Assembly: GCF_003431325.1 (NCBI RefSeq)
Contig: NZ_CP010515.1
Location: forward strand, 1,475,050-1,539,049
Direction: 5' to 3'
From: Acidilobus sp. 7A
GTDB lineage: Archaea > Thermoproteota > Thermoprotei_A > Sulfolobales > Acidilobaceae
Length of the DNA stretch: 64,000 bases
Shown: piece after piece, positions 53,440-62,705 of the stretch
Position numbering within the stretch: the stretch's first letter is position 1
How the letters are laid out: each line of letters begins with the position of its first letter
Made by a program: the position numbers and the translations under genes
The notes under the pieces: generated by a model
Told to the model about the DNA's origin: nothing
Databases searched by the model: none
What the model saw: only the letters and a program-made list of their open reading frames with translations

Positions 53440-54811
53440 GGTACCACCTCGGGAACAGCCTCAGCTCATGCCTCGGGTTTATCTCTCCAGCCATGTTTGT
53501 CAGCATTAGCGTCTTGACCTCCTTGAGGTCCCTTGTCCTGCGGAGCACCCAGGAGAGCTTTACGTACGCAGTCTCCGGTAGCATGTCCTCAGCTGGTATC
53601 ACGCCGGCCTGCAGCATGCGCCTCCCCGTGCTGTAGACGTTCAGGTTAACCCTGCCGAAGAGAGTCTGACTGGTGATAACCACGGGCACCCCTGACTCCA
53701 CGGCCCTCTCAACGGAGGGTATGAGGGAGTTGGCTATGTGCCCGAAGCCTGTGCCCTCTATGATGATGCCGTGGTAGCCCCTGTCGACGAGGAAGTCTAT
53801 GACCTCACTCGTCATACCTGGATAGAACTTCACCATGGCCACCCTGTCGTCAAAGCCGTTCTCAAGGCTCAGCTCGCCGCGCGGGCGGTAGCTCCCCTTG
53901 AGGACCTCTATCTTGCCCTCATACGGCCACACCTTGGCGAGCGGCAGGTCGTTTATGCTCTGGAAGGCGTCCCTCCTGCTCGTGTGCATCTTCCTCACCT
54001 TAGTGCCCCTGTGGGCCAGGGCGTACGTGTCGCCTGTCTCGCCGTGCATTACCACTGCGACCTCTCCAAAGGGAGCCCTTGCTGCAACCAGCACAGCTGC
54101 TGTTAAGTTGAAGGCAGCGTCGCTGCTCGGCCTGTCGCTGCTCCTCTGGGCCCCGACCAGCGCCACGGGGCCCGGCAGGCCTCCGTGAAAGGCGAAGGAG
54201 AGCGCCGCCGCCGTGTAGGCCATGGTGTCAGTGCCATGGGCGACCACGACGCCAGTGTAGCCTTTCCTGAAGCTCTTGGCCACCTCGTCAGCTATGGCCT
54301 CCCACGCGCGGGGCGTCATGTCCTCGCTGAATATTGACATGAACTGAATGGCGTCAATGTTGGCGTATCTGAAGGCCTCAGGCACCGAGGCCGAGAGCTC
54401 CTTTGGATCCATGTATGGATAGACGGCCCCGGTCTCGTAGTCCACCCTGCTCGCTATGGTGCCGCCAGTACCGAGTATGAGCACCCTCTCGCTTGGCGGC
54501 CTCACCTCACCCTCGGCAAGGCTTACCGGCTCGCCTGGGTGCGCCGTTAGCTCACCAGAACTAAGGACCCTGAGCGAGGCGCCCCCGGAGAGCCTTATAC
54601 CCACGTTATAGCCGTTGTCAAGCTTTATGACAACTATGTCGTCAGCTGAGAACTCGCTTCTGGGCATAAGGATGCCAATGAAACTGGAGCCGTCTGGCCT
54701 CGTTATCTCAACCAGGTCACCCGGCTTGGCTGAGGCCTCCACGAGTCGCCTGGCTACCTCACCCACGTAGCCATGGTAAGCTTCCACAGGCCTTGAGGTA
54801 ATGTTGCCCAC
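53426..54811 (-). CDS. gatD: Glutamyl-tRNA(Gln) amidotransferase subunit D
   Basis: A 461-residue GatD that releases ammonia from glutamine through an asparaginase-like domain. The N-terminal SH3-like domain (PGDLVEITRPDGSSFIGILMP) precedes the catalytic region LILGTGGTIASRVD (first Thr) and VVAHGTDTMAYTAAAL (second Thr and Asp). Further blocks are VALVGAQRSSDRPSSDA and VVMHGETGD. The GTG at 54811 lies about 26 nt after a TATA-like TTTATTTAC, so it is probably leaderless. The gap upstream (54812-55159) has no recognised element beyond this promoter. Confidence 0.95.
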
Positions 54812-55159
54812 CGCAGGTGTGGTGGAGGGTAAGAGTAAATAAAGAACCGCCTGGGCTCGGCCAGCTTCTAAAGAAGGTTTGAGGATGGCTGTCGCGCCAA
54901 CCTTACGGCATAAGGCGTCTGAGGCTGAGCGTCGACAATTTATGTAGCTTTAAGGATAAAGCCTTCATGGGGGCGGTTTAGGCTCTTCTGGAATTCAATT
55001 TCCCGTTTCAATGGCTTAAGATTTTGATGACTATTCGTGTGCCGTCGAGGCTATATTGGCAGAGGCGAAGCCGGCGCGCCAAAATAATGTAGGTAGAGAG
55101 CGTTACGCTATAGGTCCAGTGAAGGTTAACATATGTCTTGAAGCGACCCTTGAGCTTTC

Positions 55160-55330
55160 TCATCTAGCCGCCCTAGGGGCGGCCTTCTTCTGCGAGGCCT
55201 TGAGTACCCTCAAGACAAACTCTACCCTGTTCTTCATGCGTGGAGGCTCGTTCTTCTTGTGCTTGGGCTCTATCTTAGGTGTGGCCTTTCTGACCTTGCC
55301 CGCCTTAGTCATTGACCCGTGCGTTGGCAA
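55160..55330 (-). CDS. rps30e: 30S ribosomal protein S30e
   Basis: A 56-residue protein on the complement, starting TTG: MPTHGSMTKAGKVRKATPKI, then EPKHKKNEPPRMKNR and VEFVLRVLKASQKKAAPRAAR. The MPxHGSxTKAGKVR start is the S30e signature. GGTG lies 8 nt before the TTG, and a TATA-like CCTTTTAAG is near 55363-55373. The small size makes it easy to miss, and an unrelated open frame lies on the other strand. The last codons form a GC-rich hairpin (GCCGCCC/GGGCGGC). Confidence 0.93.
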   Translation of the reverse strand: MPTHGSMTKAGKVRKATPKIEPKHKKNEPPRMKNRVEFVLRVLKASQKKAAPRAAR

Positions 55331-55454
55331 GCGACGCTCACCGCCTCACTCTAATCGCCGTCAGCTTAAAAGGATTTTCGCCTAAGTCCCTTCGGCGACC
55401 GCTTAAGGTTATAATTTCCCTTAGCTTACACTCTACCCAGACGCGGTGAAAGGC

Positions 55455-56705
55455 TTGAAAATTTACGTAGTTGACACGATTGCAGGCAGCCACGCCCTTG
55501 ACGAGGCTGGCAGGGAGGTGGCCTTCGAGCCTGCCCCCAAATCCCTGGACGACCTCATGGCTTGCGTAATGAAGATATCGAGCGGCGAGGTTCACGAGAC
55601 GTTTGCTAAGCTCGCTGAGAAGCTGAAGCAGATGAGCCCAGAGGAGGTGGTGGTTGAGAGCGAGGAGGAGGCCAAGTACCTGAGCCAGCAGGGCCTCAAG
55701 GCTTCAGCTGCCGAGGGCAACACCGTGGCGGTGTCGGTGAGGTCAAGGCTCCCTCAGCTCCTGTTAGAGTCGGGGCTTGTCAAGAGCGAGGAGGAGGTCC
55801 TCCCCTTTGAGCTCAGCGTGACCTATGAGTTTACCAGAAGGGGCCTCATGGGGGCTGCGAAGAAGCGTGACATGTTGGCGGCGCACTCGATAAGGACCAT
55901 TGACGACATAGATAAGACCGTGAATCTGTTCGTCAACAGGCTGAGGGAGTGGTACAGCGTTCACTTCCCTGAACTTAATGACATAGTTGAGGACCACAGG
56001 CTCTACGTTAAGCTGGTCGCAAGCCTAGGCAGCAGGGAGAACTTCTCTGAGAGCAGCCTGAAGGAGCTTGGCGTGCCAGAGCAGCTGGCCGGGAAGATAC
56101 TCGACGCCTCTAAGAGAAGCCTGGGAGCTGACATCTCAGAACACGACCTTGAGGCCATAAGGACCTTTGCCAGCATAATACTTCAGCTCTACGAGCTGAG
56201 GGACCAGCTGGAGGGCTACGTGAACAGGATAATGAAAGAGGTGGCTCCGAACATCACGGAGCTCGTGGGCCCCCTGCTGGGGGCGAGGCTCATAAGCCTG
56301 GCGGGTGGCCTTGACAGGCTAGCCACCATGCCGGCAAGCACTATACAGGTGCTGGGGGCAGAGAAGGCCCTCTTCAGGGCGCTGAGGACAGGCGGCAGGC
56401 CCCCCAAGCATGGCATAATATTCCAGTACCCTGAGATCTTCAGGGCCCCCAAGTGGCAGAGGGGTAAGATAGCCAGGGCGCTCGCCGCCAAGCTTGCCAT
56501 AGCTGCTAAGGTTGACGCATTCAGCGGCAGGTTCGTGGGCGACAGGCTCAACGCCGAGCTGAGGGAGAGGATAGATGAGATAAAGAAGATTTACGCCGCG
56601 CCGCCGAAGAAGAAGGCTGCCCAGCAGCCTCAGCAGAGGTTCCGGGCGCCTCCAAGGAGGGGAGGCAGGGAGAGGGAGGGCAGGCACAGGGGCAGAGGGA
56701 GGTGA
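55455..56705 (+). CDS. Nop5 (Nop56/58) box C/D RNP core protein
   Basis: A 416-residue protein that bridges L7Ae, guide RNA and fibrillarin in 2'-O-methylation complexes. Central coiled coil (IIQLYELRDQLEGYVNRIMKE-type region) and NOP domain: VAPNITELVGPLLGARLISLAGGLDRLA, PASTIQVLGAEKALFRALRTG and KHGIIFQYPEI are all conserved. The tail is Lys/Arg/Gln-rich (PPRRGGREREGRHRGRGR). TTG 55455 is 6 nt after GGTG (55445-55448); GTG 55446 belongs to that site. Fibrillarin follows 5 nt later. Confidence 0.96.
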   Translation: MKIYVVDTIAGSHALDEAGREVAFEPAPKSLDDLMACVMKISSGEVHETFAKLAEKLKQMSPEEVVVESEEEAKYLSQQGLKASAAEGNTVAVSVRSRLPQLLLESGLVKSEEEVLPFELSVTYEFTRRGLMGAAKKRDMLAAHSIRTIDDIDKTVNLFVNRLREWYSVHFPELNDIVEDHRLYVKLVASLGSRENFSESSLKELGVPEQLAGKILDASKRSLGADISEHDLEAIRTFASIILQLYELRDQLEGYVNRIMKEVAPNITELVGPLLGARLISLAGGLDRLATMPASTIQVLGAEKALFRALRTGGRPPKHGIIFQYPEIFRAPKWQRGKIARALAAKLAIAAKVDAFSGRFVGDRLNAELRERIDEIKKIYAAPPKKKAAQQPQQRFRAPPRRGGREREGRHRGRGR

Positions 56706-56710
56706 TATAA

Positions 56711-57406
56711 GTGAAGGTTTACGAACATGACCTGTGGAAGGGCGTCTACGTTGTCGAGTTTGATGACGGGAGCCTGAGGCTCGCCACCAAGAACCTGGTG
56801 CCAGGTCAGAGGGTCTACGGGGAGCATCTCTACACCTACGAGGGCGTCGAGTACAGGGAGTGGAATGTTTATCGCAGCAAGCTTGCCGCGGCGCTGCTGA
56901 AGGGGCTTGAGGAGCTCCCAGTTAAGGAGGGTGACTCAATACTATACCTTGGTATAGCCAGCGGCACGACCGCTAGCCACATAAGCGACATAATAGGCCC
57001 AAAGGGCGTGATTTACGGCGTTGAGTTCTCCCCAAGGGTCATAAGGGACCTGCTTCAGATAGTGCCAGAGAGGAAGAACATACTGCCAATACTGGCTGAC
57101 GCCAGGGAGCCCGTCAGGTACAGGCATCTGGTAGGCACAACCATGGGCCTGTACGCAGACGTGGCACAGCCTGACCAGGCTAGCATAGTTGCGAGGAACG
57201 CGAGGCTCTTCCTGAAGGACGGCGGCTACCTGCTCCTGGCCATAAAGGCCAGAAGCATAGACGTGACGAGTGAGCCCAGCGACATCTACCTCAAGGAGAT
57301 GAGGACCCTGGTCGAGGAGGGCTTTGAGATAAGGGACGTGGTGCACCTGGACCCATTCGACAAGGACCACGCCATGGTCTACGCAGTCTATCACAGGAGG
57401 GCCTGA
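56711..57406 (+). CDS. flpA: Fibrillarin-like rRNA/tRNA 2'-O-methyltransferase
   Basis: A 231-residue AdoMet-dependent methyltransferase guided by C/D RNAs. SAM-binding DSILYLGIASGTTASHISDIIG, then GVIYGVEFSPRVIRDLL, ILADAREPVRYRHLVG, and the catalytic block LLLAIKARSIDVTSEPSDIY with the K-D-K-E set. The GTG start is 6 nt after GGTG, which contains the Nop5 stop. It forms an operon with nop5. Confidence 0.96.
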   Translation: MKVYEHDLWKGVYVVEFDDGSLRLATKNLVPGQRVYGEHLYTYEGVEYREWNVYRSKLAAALLKGLEELPVKEGDSILYLGIASGTTASHISDIIGPKGVIYGVEFSPRVIRDLLQIVPERKNILPILADAREPVRYRHLVGTTMGLYADVAQPDQASIVARNARLFLKDGGYLLLAIKARSIDVTSEPSDIYLKEMRTLVEEGFEIRDVVHLDPFDKDHAMVYAVYHRRA

Positions 57407-57407
57407 T

Positions 57408-57830
57408 GTGAGCGGCGAGGAGAGTCCGGCGAAGCACGTAGTTAACATTTACAGGGAGGAGGTCAGGAAGCTCCAGGCCTCGTGGCCCACGAGGCAGCTG
57501 AGTCTCAGGGAGCTCAAGGGGACCCCATTTATAGAGCTCACCGACGGGACCCTTCACGAGTTCAACCAGGAGGAGGTTGACAGGCTCCTCTCACAGGTCC
57601 CAGAGTACTTCTGGGACTTCATGGCCATCCCGCTGCTTCTCCACTACATGAGGACCGAGTCAGGGATTGCTAAGTATACGGTTGTCGGCAACAGGTGGCA
57701 GATGAGGCTGGCCGAGATAATGCTCAGGGGTGACTACAGCGCCAACGGCGTGAGCGAGCTTGGAATTGAGGAGTTCCTGGAGATTATCAGAAAGTACAGG
57801 AGCCTCGTGTTCGTCTCGCTTCACTTATAA
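57408..57830 (+). CDS. UPF0216/DUF61 archaeal protein
   Basis: A 140-residue archaeal protein of the UPF0216 family (RQLSLRELKGTPFIELTDGTLHEFNQEEVDRLLSQVPEYFWDFM is its core pattern). Function unknown. It starts GTG two bases after the fibrillarin stop, so it is in the nop5-flpA operon and may act in RNA modification or RNP assembly. The C-terminal third looks winged-helix-like. Confidence 0.8.
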   Translation: MSGEESPAKHVVNIYREEVRKLQASWPTRQLSLRELKGTPFIELTDGTLHEFNQEEVDRLLSQVPEYFWDFMAIPLLLHYMRTESGIAKYTVVGNRWQMRLAEIMLRGDYSANGVSELGIEEFLEIIRKYRSLVFVSLHL

Positions 57831-57852
57831 ATAAGGGGGTTCAAAGAGGGCG

Positions 57853-57881
57853 GAAAGCCTTGCCCTTGGGCGGGTAGCTCA
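57853..57881 (+). repeat. Degenerate hairpin repeat, copy G
   Basis: GAAAGCCTTGCCCTTGGGCGGGTAGCTCA keeps the GAAAGCCT(C/T)GCCC..GGGCGGG core seen in copy E, but the tail is altered. Confidence 0.45.
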
Positions 57882-57953
57882 TAATGTGACCTAAGGCTCC
57901 ATTATATACCCCTTTTATACTTCTCACGCCAAGGTAGGCTTGGTGTCAAGGCC

Positions 57954-59189
57954 TTGGAGAGTAATCTGGTGGAGGATATTTACCAGAACTCCATAAGGGC
58001 TAGGGACGTGCTTAGGGGACTTATACACGAGACGCCGCTCGACCTCAGCTCGACGTTCTCATCGATGACAGGCGGCGAGGTCTACCTCAAGCTGGAGAAC
58101 CTCCAGAAGACGGGCTCATTCAAGGTAAGGGGGGCCTACTACAAGATATGGACCCTGGGAGAGAAGGCCAAGAGGGGCGTCGTTGCCGCCAGCGCCGGTA
58201 ACCACGCCCAGGGGGTTGCCTTCGCTGCCAAGCTGCTCGGCGTCAAGGCTATCATAGTTATGCCGGTCGTGGCGCCGCTGTCAAAGATACTTGCAACTAA
58301 GTCCTATGGGGCCGAGGTCGTGCTGCATGGCAACGTTGTAGACGAGTCGATGAAGAAGGCCAACGAGATAGCGGAGCAGACGGGCGCCACGCTGATACAC
58401 CCCTATGATGACCCAGCCGTAATAGCTGGCCAGGGGACCATATCGCTCGAGATACTTGAGCAGATGCAGGAGCCGCCGGACGTAGTTGTGATACCAATAG
58501 GCGGGGGCGGCCTCATATCGGGTAACGCGGTCGTTTTGAAGAAGAGGCTTGGCAGCAGAGTCAAGGTTATAGGGGTTGAGCCCTCCTACGTGCCTAAGTA
58601 CTCCATGAGCCTTAAGGAGGGCAGGCCTGTGAACATTACGGGCGCCCCCTCAGGCCTTATGGATGGCCTGATAGTCAAGTCTGCTGGCCACCTGACGTTT
58701 GAACTGATAAGGGAACTGGTAGACGACATAGTCACAGTAGATGATAAGGAGGTTGCCAGGGCGATGTTCCTCCTGCTTGAGAGGGGCAAGACGCTGGCTG
58801 AGGGCGCTGGGGCGGCGCCGCTGGCGGCCCTCATAGAGGGCAAGGTTGACGTCAAGGGAAAGAGGGTGGTGGCGCTAATAAGCGGTGGCAACGTTGACCT
58901 AAGCAGGTTGGCCAACATAATAAACTACGAGCTCTTCAGGACCAAGAGGCTCATAAAGTTAGTGGGCGCAGTGCCAGACCAGCCGGGCTACCTTGACAGG
59001 GTCCTGAGGAGGCTGGCCGACGCCAGGTTCAACGTGATAGACATAAGGCACGACAGGTTCTCGCCCATGCTGACACCAGGCTACGCCCTCATCGAGGCCC
59101 TCGTGGAGGCTCCCGATCCTGATGCTATACCTGAGGCGCTTCAAATGTTGAAGTCAGACGGCTTTGACTTTAAGGTCTTGGAGTCCTGA
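57954..59189 (+). CDS. ilvA: Threonine ammonia-lyase (threonine dehydratase)
   Basis: A 411-residue PLP enzyme converting threonine (or serine) to 2-oxobutyrate (or pyruvate) plus ammonia. PLP lysine in QKTGSFKVRGAYYK, AASAGNHAQGVAFAAK, the phosphate-binding GGGGLISG loop and the Ser/Thr end ALISGGNVD. A single C-terminal ACT domain (KLVGAVPDQPGYLDRVLRR) suggests amino-acid feedback control. The start is TTG 57954. Its 2-oxobutyrate product could feed the OFOR of this window. Confidence 0.94.
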   Translation: MESNLVEDIYQNSIRARDVLRGLIHETPLDLSSTFSSMTGGEVYLKLENLQKTGSFKVRGAYYKIWTLGEKAKRGVVAASAGNHAQGVAFAAKLLGVKAIIVMPVVAPLSKILATKSYGAEVVLHGNVVDESMKKANEIAEQTGATLIHPYDDPAVIAGQGTISLEILEQMQEPPDVVVIPIGGGGLISGNAVVLKKRLGSRVKVIGVEPSYVPKYSMSLKEGRPVNITGAPSGLMDGLIVKSAGHLTFELIRELVDDIVTVDDKEVARAMFLLLERGKTLAEGAGAAPLAALIEGKVDVKGKRVVALISGGNVDLSRLANIINYELFRTKRLIKLVGAVPDQPGYLDRVLRRLADARFNVIDIRHDRFSPMLTPGYALIEALVEAPDPDAIPEALQMLKSDGFDFKVLES

Positions 59190-59191
59190 GC

Positions 59192-59959
59192 CTAGGCCGC
59201 CTCAGGGGCTGACTTAACAACGTTCATGTATTCTTTGTCAGAGTATATGCCCTCCTGCTCCTCCCTGACCTTCTCAAGGAGTCCTGAGGCCGTCCTTGCT
59301 ACGAACTTTGCCATGGCCTCCAGGTCCTCAGCTGCTGAACCCCTTGGGTTGAAGGGCAGCGCCGCTCTCCCAAGGCTTCCCTTGCCTAGCAACCAGAGGC
59401 CAACTACCTCGGGCCTTGAGAGCTGCCTCAAGTCATCTGCCGTGATGCTACCGCCTGAGGCCCAGTACAGCTCTCTCACGAAGCTAACAGCGAGGGCCCT
59501 CCTCAGCTTGTCCCTCCACCCCTCGAAGAGCTCCAACGCTGCCTGCCTGATCCTGTTAACCGCCTCGTCAACGCTCACGCCGCTGGCCGGGCCCCTGACG
59601 GCCGCGTTGACCAGGCTCCTTGTTATGACGGGCTCTATGGAACCGTGGAGCACTGCAACAGCTGAGGCCAGCGAGCTGTGGAGGACAGCGTTCATGAAGG
59701 CCTCCCTGACGTCCCCGGGGTCAACCTTGATGCCATCAAGGAGTTGGATGACGTCGTCAGATGTGACAGGGTCCGTGGCGGCCGGCACGCCATTGACGAC
59801 GATCCAGGGGACGCTCAGGACGCCGAGGTTTACAGCTCCTAGGGAGTTGATTCTGAGCAGCCTCACCTCATGAAGTCTCCCAGCCTTCATAAGGCCCCTT
59901 ATCACTTCGTGACTTGTCGCGCAGGAGGGATGGAAGTAGATTGTTACTTTGGCCTCCAA
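59192..59959 (-). CDS. Thioredoxin-fold N-terminal domain plus unknown helical domain
   Basis: A 255-residue protein. Residues 1-75 resemble a glutaredoxin/thioredoxin fold (VTIYFHPSCATSHEVIRGLM, SVPWIVVNGVPAATDP with the cis-Pro), but the active site is CATS with a single Cys. Residues 85-255 are helical and match no domain I know. A redox sensor or a monothiol Fe-S related role is possible. The start is TTG 59959. It ends 2 nt from the convergent ilvA stop. Confidence 0.65.
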   Translation of the reverse strand: MEAKVTIYFHPSCATSHEVIRGLMKAGRLHEVRLLRINSLGAVNLGVLSVPWIVVNGVPAATDPVTSDDVIQLLDGIKVDPGDVREAFMNAVLHSSLASAVAVLHGSIEPVITRSLVNAAVRGPASGVSVDEAVNRIRQAALELFEGWRDKLRRALAVSFVRELYWASGGSITADDLRQLSRPEVVGLWLLGKGSLGRAALPFNPRGSAAEDLEAMAKFVARTASGLLEKVREEQEGIYSDKEYMNVVKSAPEAA

Positions 59960-59990
59960 GTTGCTTCAACCCGCGCGCACAGTAATCCTC

Positions 59991-60485
59991 TCAGCTTTTA
60001 GCGCTTAGCCACCTCTCGTAGACGCTGCTTATGCTGAAAGACTGCTTGACCTCGCTTAGGGCCAGTATGGAGGAGACCTCGACAACCCCTGGGGTTGAGG
60101 CTATGGCCTCTATGGCTGATGAGAGCTCCCTCTGGGAGGGGGCCAGGACCTTAACGAGGAAGTTGTAGGGCCCCGTGGTCTCATAGGCCTCGATAACAAA
60201 GTAGAGCCCCCTGAGCATCTCCCTCGCCTTTGCTATGCTGTCAGCCCTCACCCTGACTAGAAGGAAGGCGGTGGCGTCAAGGCCCAGCTTTGAGGGGTCA
60301 GTCCTCACTGTGAAGCCCCTTATGACACCCTCGTTTAAGAGTCTCTTCACTCTCAGGTAAACCGTCGCCTCGCTTACGTTCATCTTTGAGGCTATCTCGC
60401 TCCACGGCATTCTGCCTTCCTCCTCAAGGAACTTTATCAGCTGCAGGTCCCTCTCGTCAACCGTTGGCGTCTGCTGCTTCCTCAA
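59991..60485 (-). CDS. Lrp/AsnC-family transcriptional regulator
   Basis: A 164-residue regulator with an N-terminal helix-turn-helix (DLQLIKFLEEEGRMPWSEIASKMNVSEATVYLRVKRL) and an AsnC/RAM ligand domain (AFLLVRVRADSIAKAREMLRG, IEAYETTGPYNFLVKVLA). Such proteins sense amino acids or related metabolites. The start is TTG 60485. Next to ilvA and the thioredoxin-like gene, so control of amino-acid metabolism is plausible. Confidence 0.93.
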   Translation of the reverse strand: MRKQQTPTVDERDLQLIKFLEEEGRMPWSEIASKMNVSEATVYLRVKRLLNEGVIRGFTVRTDPSKLGLDATAFLLVRVRADSIAKAREMLRGLYFVIEAYETTGPYNFLVKVLAPSQRELSSAIEAIASTPGVVEVSSILALSEVKQSFSISSVYERWLSAKS

Positions 60486-60528
60486 GGCGCATCATAAACT
60501 TTAGTCGTGGCAGGACTAAAAACGGCTC

Positions 60529-61590
60529 TCATCTAAGGGAGATGTACTTCATTAGCTTGGCCGCCAGCAGCGGCTTGGCCGCGAGCGCCCTCACTATCCT
60601 GCCCATGTCCATGGTGCCGAGCGCCACCTCCTCGTGAACGGCCGCAGGTATCTCAAGCATGAACCTCCTCCTGTCCTCAGGGCTTAGCCTCCTCAGAGCT
60701 GAGAGTATGGAGCTGTGCACCCTTATCGCCCTGCTTACCTTGAGCGAGCGGAGGGTCTCGCTCACGTCCTGACCCATTAGGTAGGCCCTCGCGGCCTCGT
60801 AGCCTGATATAGCTGAGGGCCTTATGCCCTCGCCCGTTAGGGGAAGTACGAAGCCAGCGGCTTCACCGACCTTGTGGAGGCCCCTGATGGAGCCCAGCGA
60901 GAGACCTCCTACCGCTATGGGCGCCCCGGCGACGCTTAGCACGTGACCGTTACCCAGGAGGTCCCTACGTGCCTCTATGAAGCGGTCCAGCAGTCCTCTC
61001 AGAGAAGCTGGGTCGGCGAAGCCGCCGACCCCTATCTCGACCCCCTCCTCCGCCGGGAAGATCCAATAATATCCAACTAGCTTGGTGTCAAAGTCTATGT
61101 AGAGGTAGTCCATGCTATCAAGCCTGGGCGCCCTAACTATTGCCTGAACCCCCTGTATCTTCTCGCCGCTGTAGAAAGCGACGCCCCCGGCCAGGAGGCC
61201 TGACTTAAGGTCCCTTACCTCGCCCCCCACCCTCACGGTGCCGTTGGAGGGGTTGTAGGGCGCTGAGGTCACAAGCTCGCCGCCCGACGACTCTATAATG
61301 TCCCTTATCATGCCCTCCTTGTCAACTATGTAGCCGTTTACGGAGCCCCTAACTTCGACCGACTTTATGCCGTCGACATAGAGTACGGCCCCCCTTATCC
61401 TCGCTATAATTCTCTCTCTTGGGATCTCGAACGGCATGTCGGAGATCGTGGGCACCCCCCTGCCGCACGGCTTCACCGCAGGCCTTGGGTTGGCCTCGTA
61501 GACAACTGCACTGATGCCAAACTTTTGGGCTGCGTAGGCGGCCGCGGCCCCGGCGGGCCCAGCGCCGACTATGTTAAGGGTCTCGGACAT
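60529..61590 (-). CDS. Geranylgeranyl reductase-family FAD protein
   Basis: A 353-residue flavoprotein. FAD-binding GxGxxG in NIVGAGPAGAAAAYAAQ, the PxxKxCGxG motif as RPAVKPCGRGVP, the lipid-cavity YYWIFPAEEGVEIGVGG and GEAAGFVLPLTGEGI. These enzymes saturate double bonds of archaeal membrane lipid chains or other prenyl groups. ATG 61590, divergent from archease across 70 nt. Confidence 0.9.
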   Translation of the reverse strand: MSETLNIVGAGPAGAAAAYAAQKFGISAVVYEANPRPAVKPCGRGVPTISDMPFEIPRERIIARIRGAVLYVDGIKSVEVRGSVNGYIVDKEGMIRDIIESSGGELVTSAPYNPSNGTVRVGGEVRDLKSGLLAGGVAFYSGEKIQGVQAIVRAPRLDSMDYLYIDFDTKLVGYYWIFPAEEGVEIGVGGFADPASLRGLLDRFIEARRDLLGNGHVLSVAGAPIAVGGLSLGSIRGLHKVGEAAGFVLPLTGEGIRPSAISGYEAARAYLMGQDVSETLRSLKVSRAIRVHSSILSALRRLSPEDRRRFMLEIPAAVHEEVALGTMDMGRIVRALAAKPLLAAKLMKYISLR

Positions 61591-61659
61591 GGGGGTGACT
61601 CCTCAAAGCTTTTACATCTTACCCGAAGTAAAAAGCCTGAGGCAGGTGGGGGTCTTGGA

Positions 61660-62082
61660 GTGCCCGGCTACAGCTTCCTTGACCACACCGCTGACGTGCT
61701 CATAGAGGCGAGGGGCAGGACGAGGGAGGAGGCGCTCGAACAGGCGGGCCTGGCGGTGTATGAGATAATGACTGACACCTCAAAGGTCAGGCCGCTCACG
61801 CGCGTTGACGTAGAGGTCAACGGCTTTGACCTCTACAACACTATATACAGGTGGATAGAGCAGCTCCTAGTTGAGACAGACGCTGATGGCCTTGTGTTCA
61901 GCGTATTCAGGGTTTGCGAACTGAGCGACGACGGCACGAGGTTGGTCGCCAGGGTATGGGGGGAGAGGTTCGACCCCTCTAGGCACGAGCAGAGGATCAT
62001 AGTGAAGGCCATGACCTACTCTCAGATGGAGTTCGTGCAGGAGGACGGCTGCTGGAAGCTCCGCTTCGTCGTTGACATTTAA
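61660..62082 (+). CDS. Archease
   Basis: A 140-residue archease, which activates the RNA ligase RtcB in tRNA splicing. MPGYSFLDHTADVLIEARG at the start, VDVEVNGFDLYNTIYRWIEQLLVETDADGL, and the closing VKAMTYSQMEFVQEDGCWKLRFVVDI with acidic metal residues. GTG 61660 is chosen: the frame upstream overlaps the reductase, and a TATA-like AGTAAAAAGCC lies about 26 nt before it. RtcB is not in this window. Confidence 0.93.
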   Translation: MPGYSFLDHTADVLIEARGRTREEALEQAGLAVYEIMTDTSKVRPLTRVDVEVNGFDLYNTIYRWIEQLLVETDADGLVFSVFRVCELSDDGTRLVARVWGERFDPSRHEQRIIVKAMTYSQMEFVQEDGCWKLRFVVDI

Positions 62083-62109
62083 GCTCGAGGACCGCGGAGG
62101 ACGGCTCCG

Positions 62110-62661
62110 TCAAGGCACGAGGTCCTTGTCACTGTATGCCCTGATGAGCTTCAGCTTGCAGGAGTCGCAGAAGTCGGGGCTCTTCAGGTCGACATCTTCA
62201 ACGTCGTTACTGAATGACATCACGCACGCCCTGTTGGGGCAGTGCTCAAGGCCTAACAGGTGGCCGACCTCGTGTATGGACTCCTTGAGGAGCCTTGAGA
62301 GGAACCTACCATTATCATTGTCCTCAAGCCTAGCAGTGTAGACAGTTGCCACCCTGAGCTCCGGGTCGGCGAGGCCAAAGACAAAGTTCAGGCCGCTGAC
62401 GAACGCGTCGGCCCCCACTAGGCCTAGGGCTAACCTTCCCCCCTTTAGGAGGGGGCCCAGGCTCCTGCTCAGCCACTCATTTATATCAAAGGCCCTGTAC
62501 TGCATCCTGGACCACTCGTAGGCCGAGGCCGGCGGCTGAAGCGACCACATGGTGGGGTATACCCTTATGCTAATTGGGAAGTGCTTGGGCATCTCCCTGG
62601 CCACGTAGATGGCGTCCTCAGGCCTGACCCTGCCGACGGGCTGAACTATGAGTTCTATCAA
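62110..62661 (-). CDS. amzA: Archaemetzincin zinc metalloprotease
   Basis: A 183-residue archaemetzincin. HEVGHLLGLEHC (HExxHxxGxxH with the following Cys) and CVMSFSNDVEDVDLKSPDFCDSCK with the four-Cys structural zinc site are diagnostic. Its physiological substrate is unknown. The start is TTG 62661, convergent with archease and divergent from the next gene. Confidence 0.95.
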   Translation of the reverse strand: MIELIVQPVGRVRPEDAIYVAREMPKHFPISIRVYPTMWSLQPPASAYEWSRMQYRAFDINEWLSRSLGPLLKGGRLALGLVGADAFVSGLNFVFGLADPELRVATVYTARLEDNDNGRFLSRLLKESIHEVGHLLGLEHCPNRACVMSFSNDVEDVDLKSPDFCDSCKLKLIRAYSDKDLVP

Positions 62662-62705
62662 ATCCGCTCAGCCGAGCTCTAAGCATAAAGCCTTATTTAA
62701 TAAGA

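Noticed and set aside
55010..55080. Box C/D guide RNA starting at a TTTGATGAC sequence
   Set aside because: A C-box-like motif is present, but no CTGA D box at a suitable distance was found.
55056..55385. 109-residue open frame on the plus strand
   Set aside because: It runs antisense through the S30e gene, whose sequence is unmistakable; the plus-strand protein has no family features.
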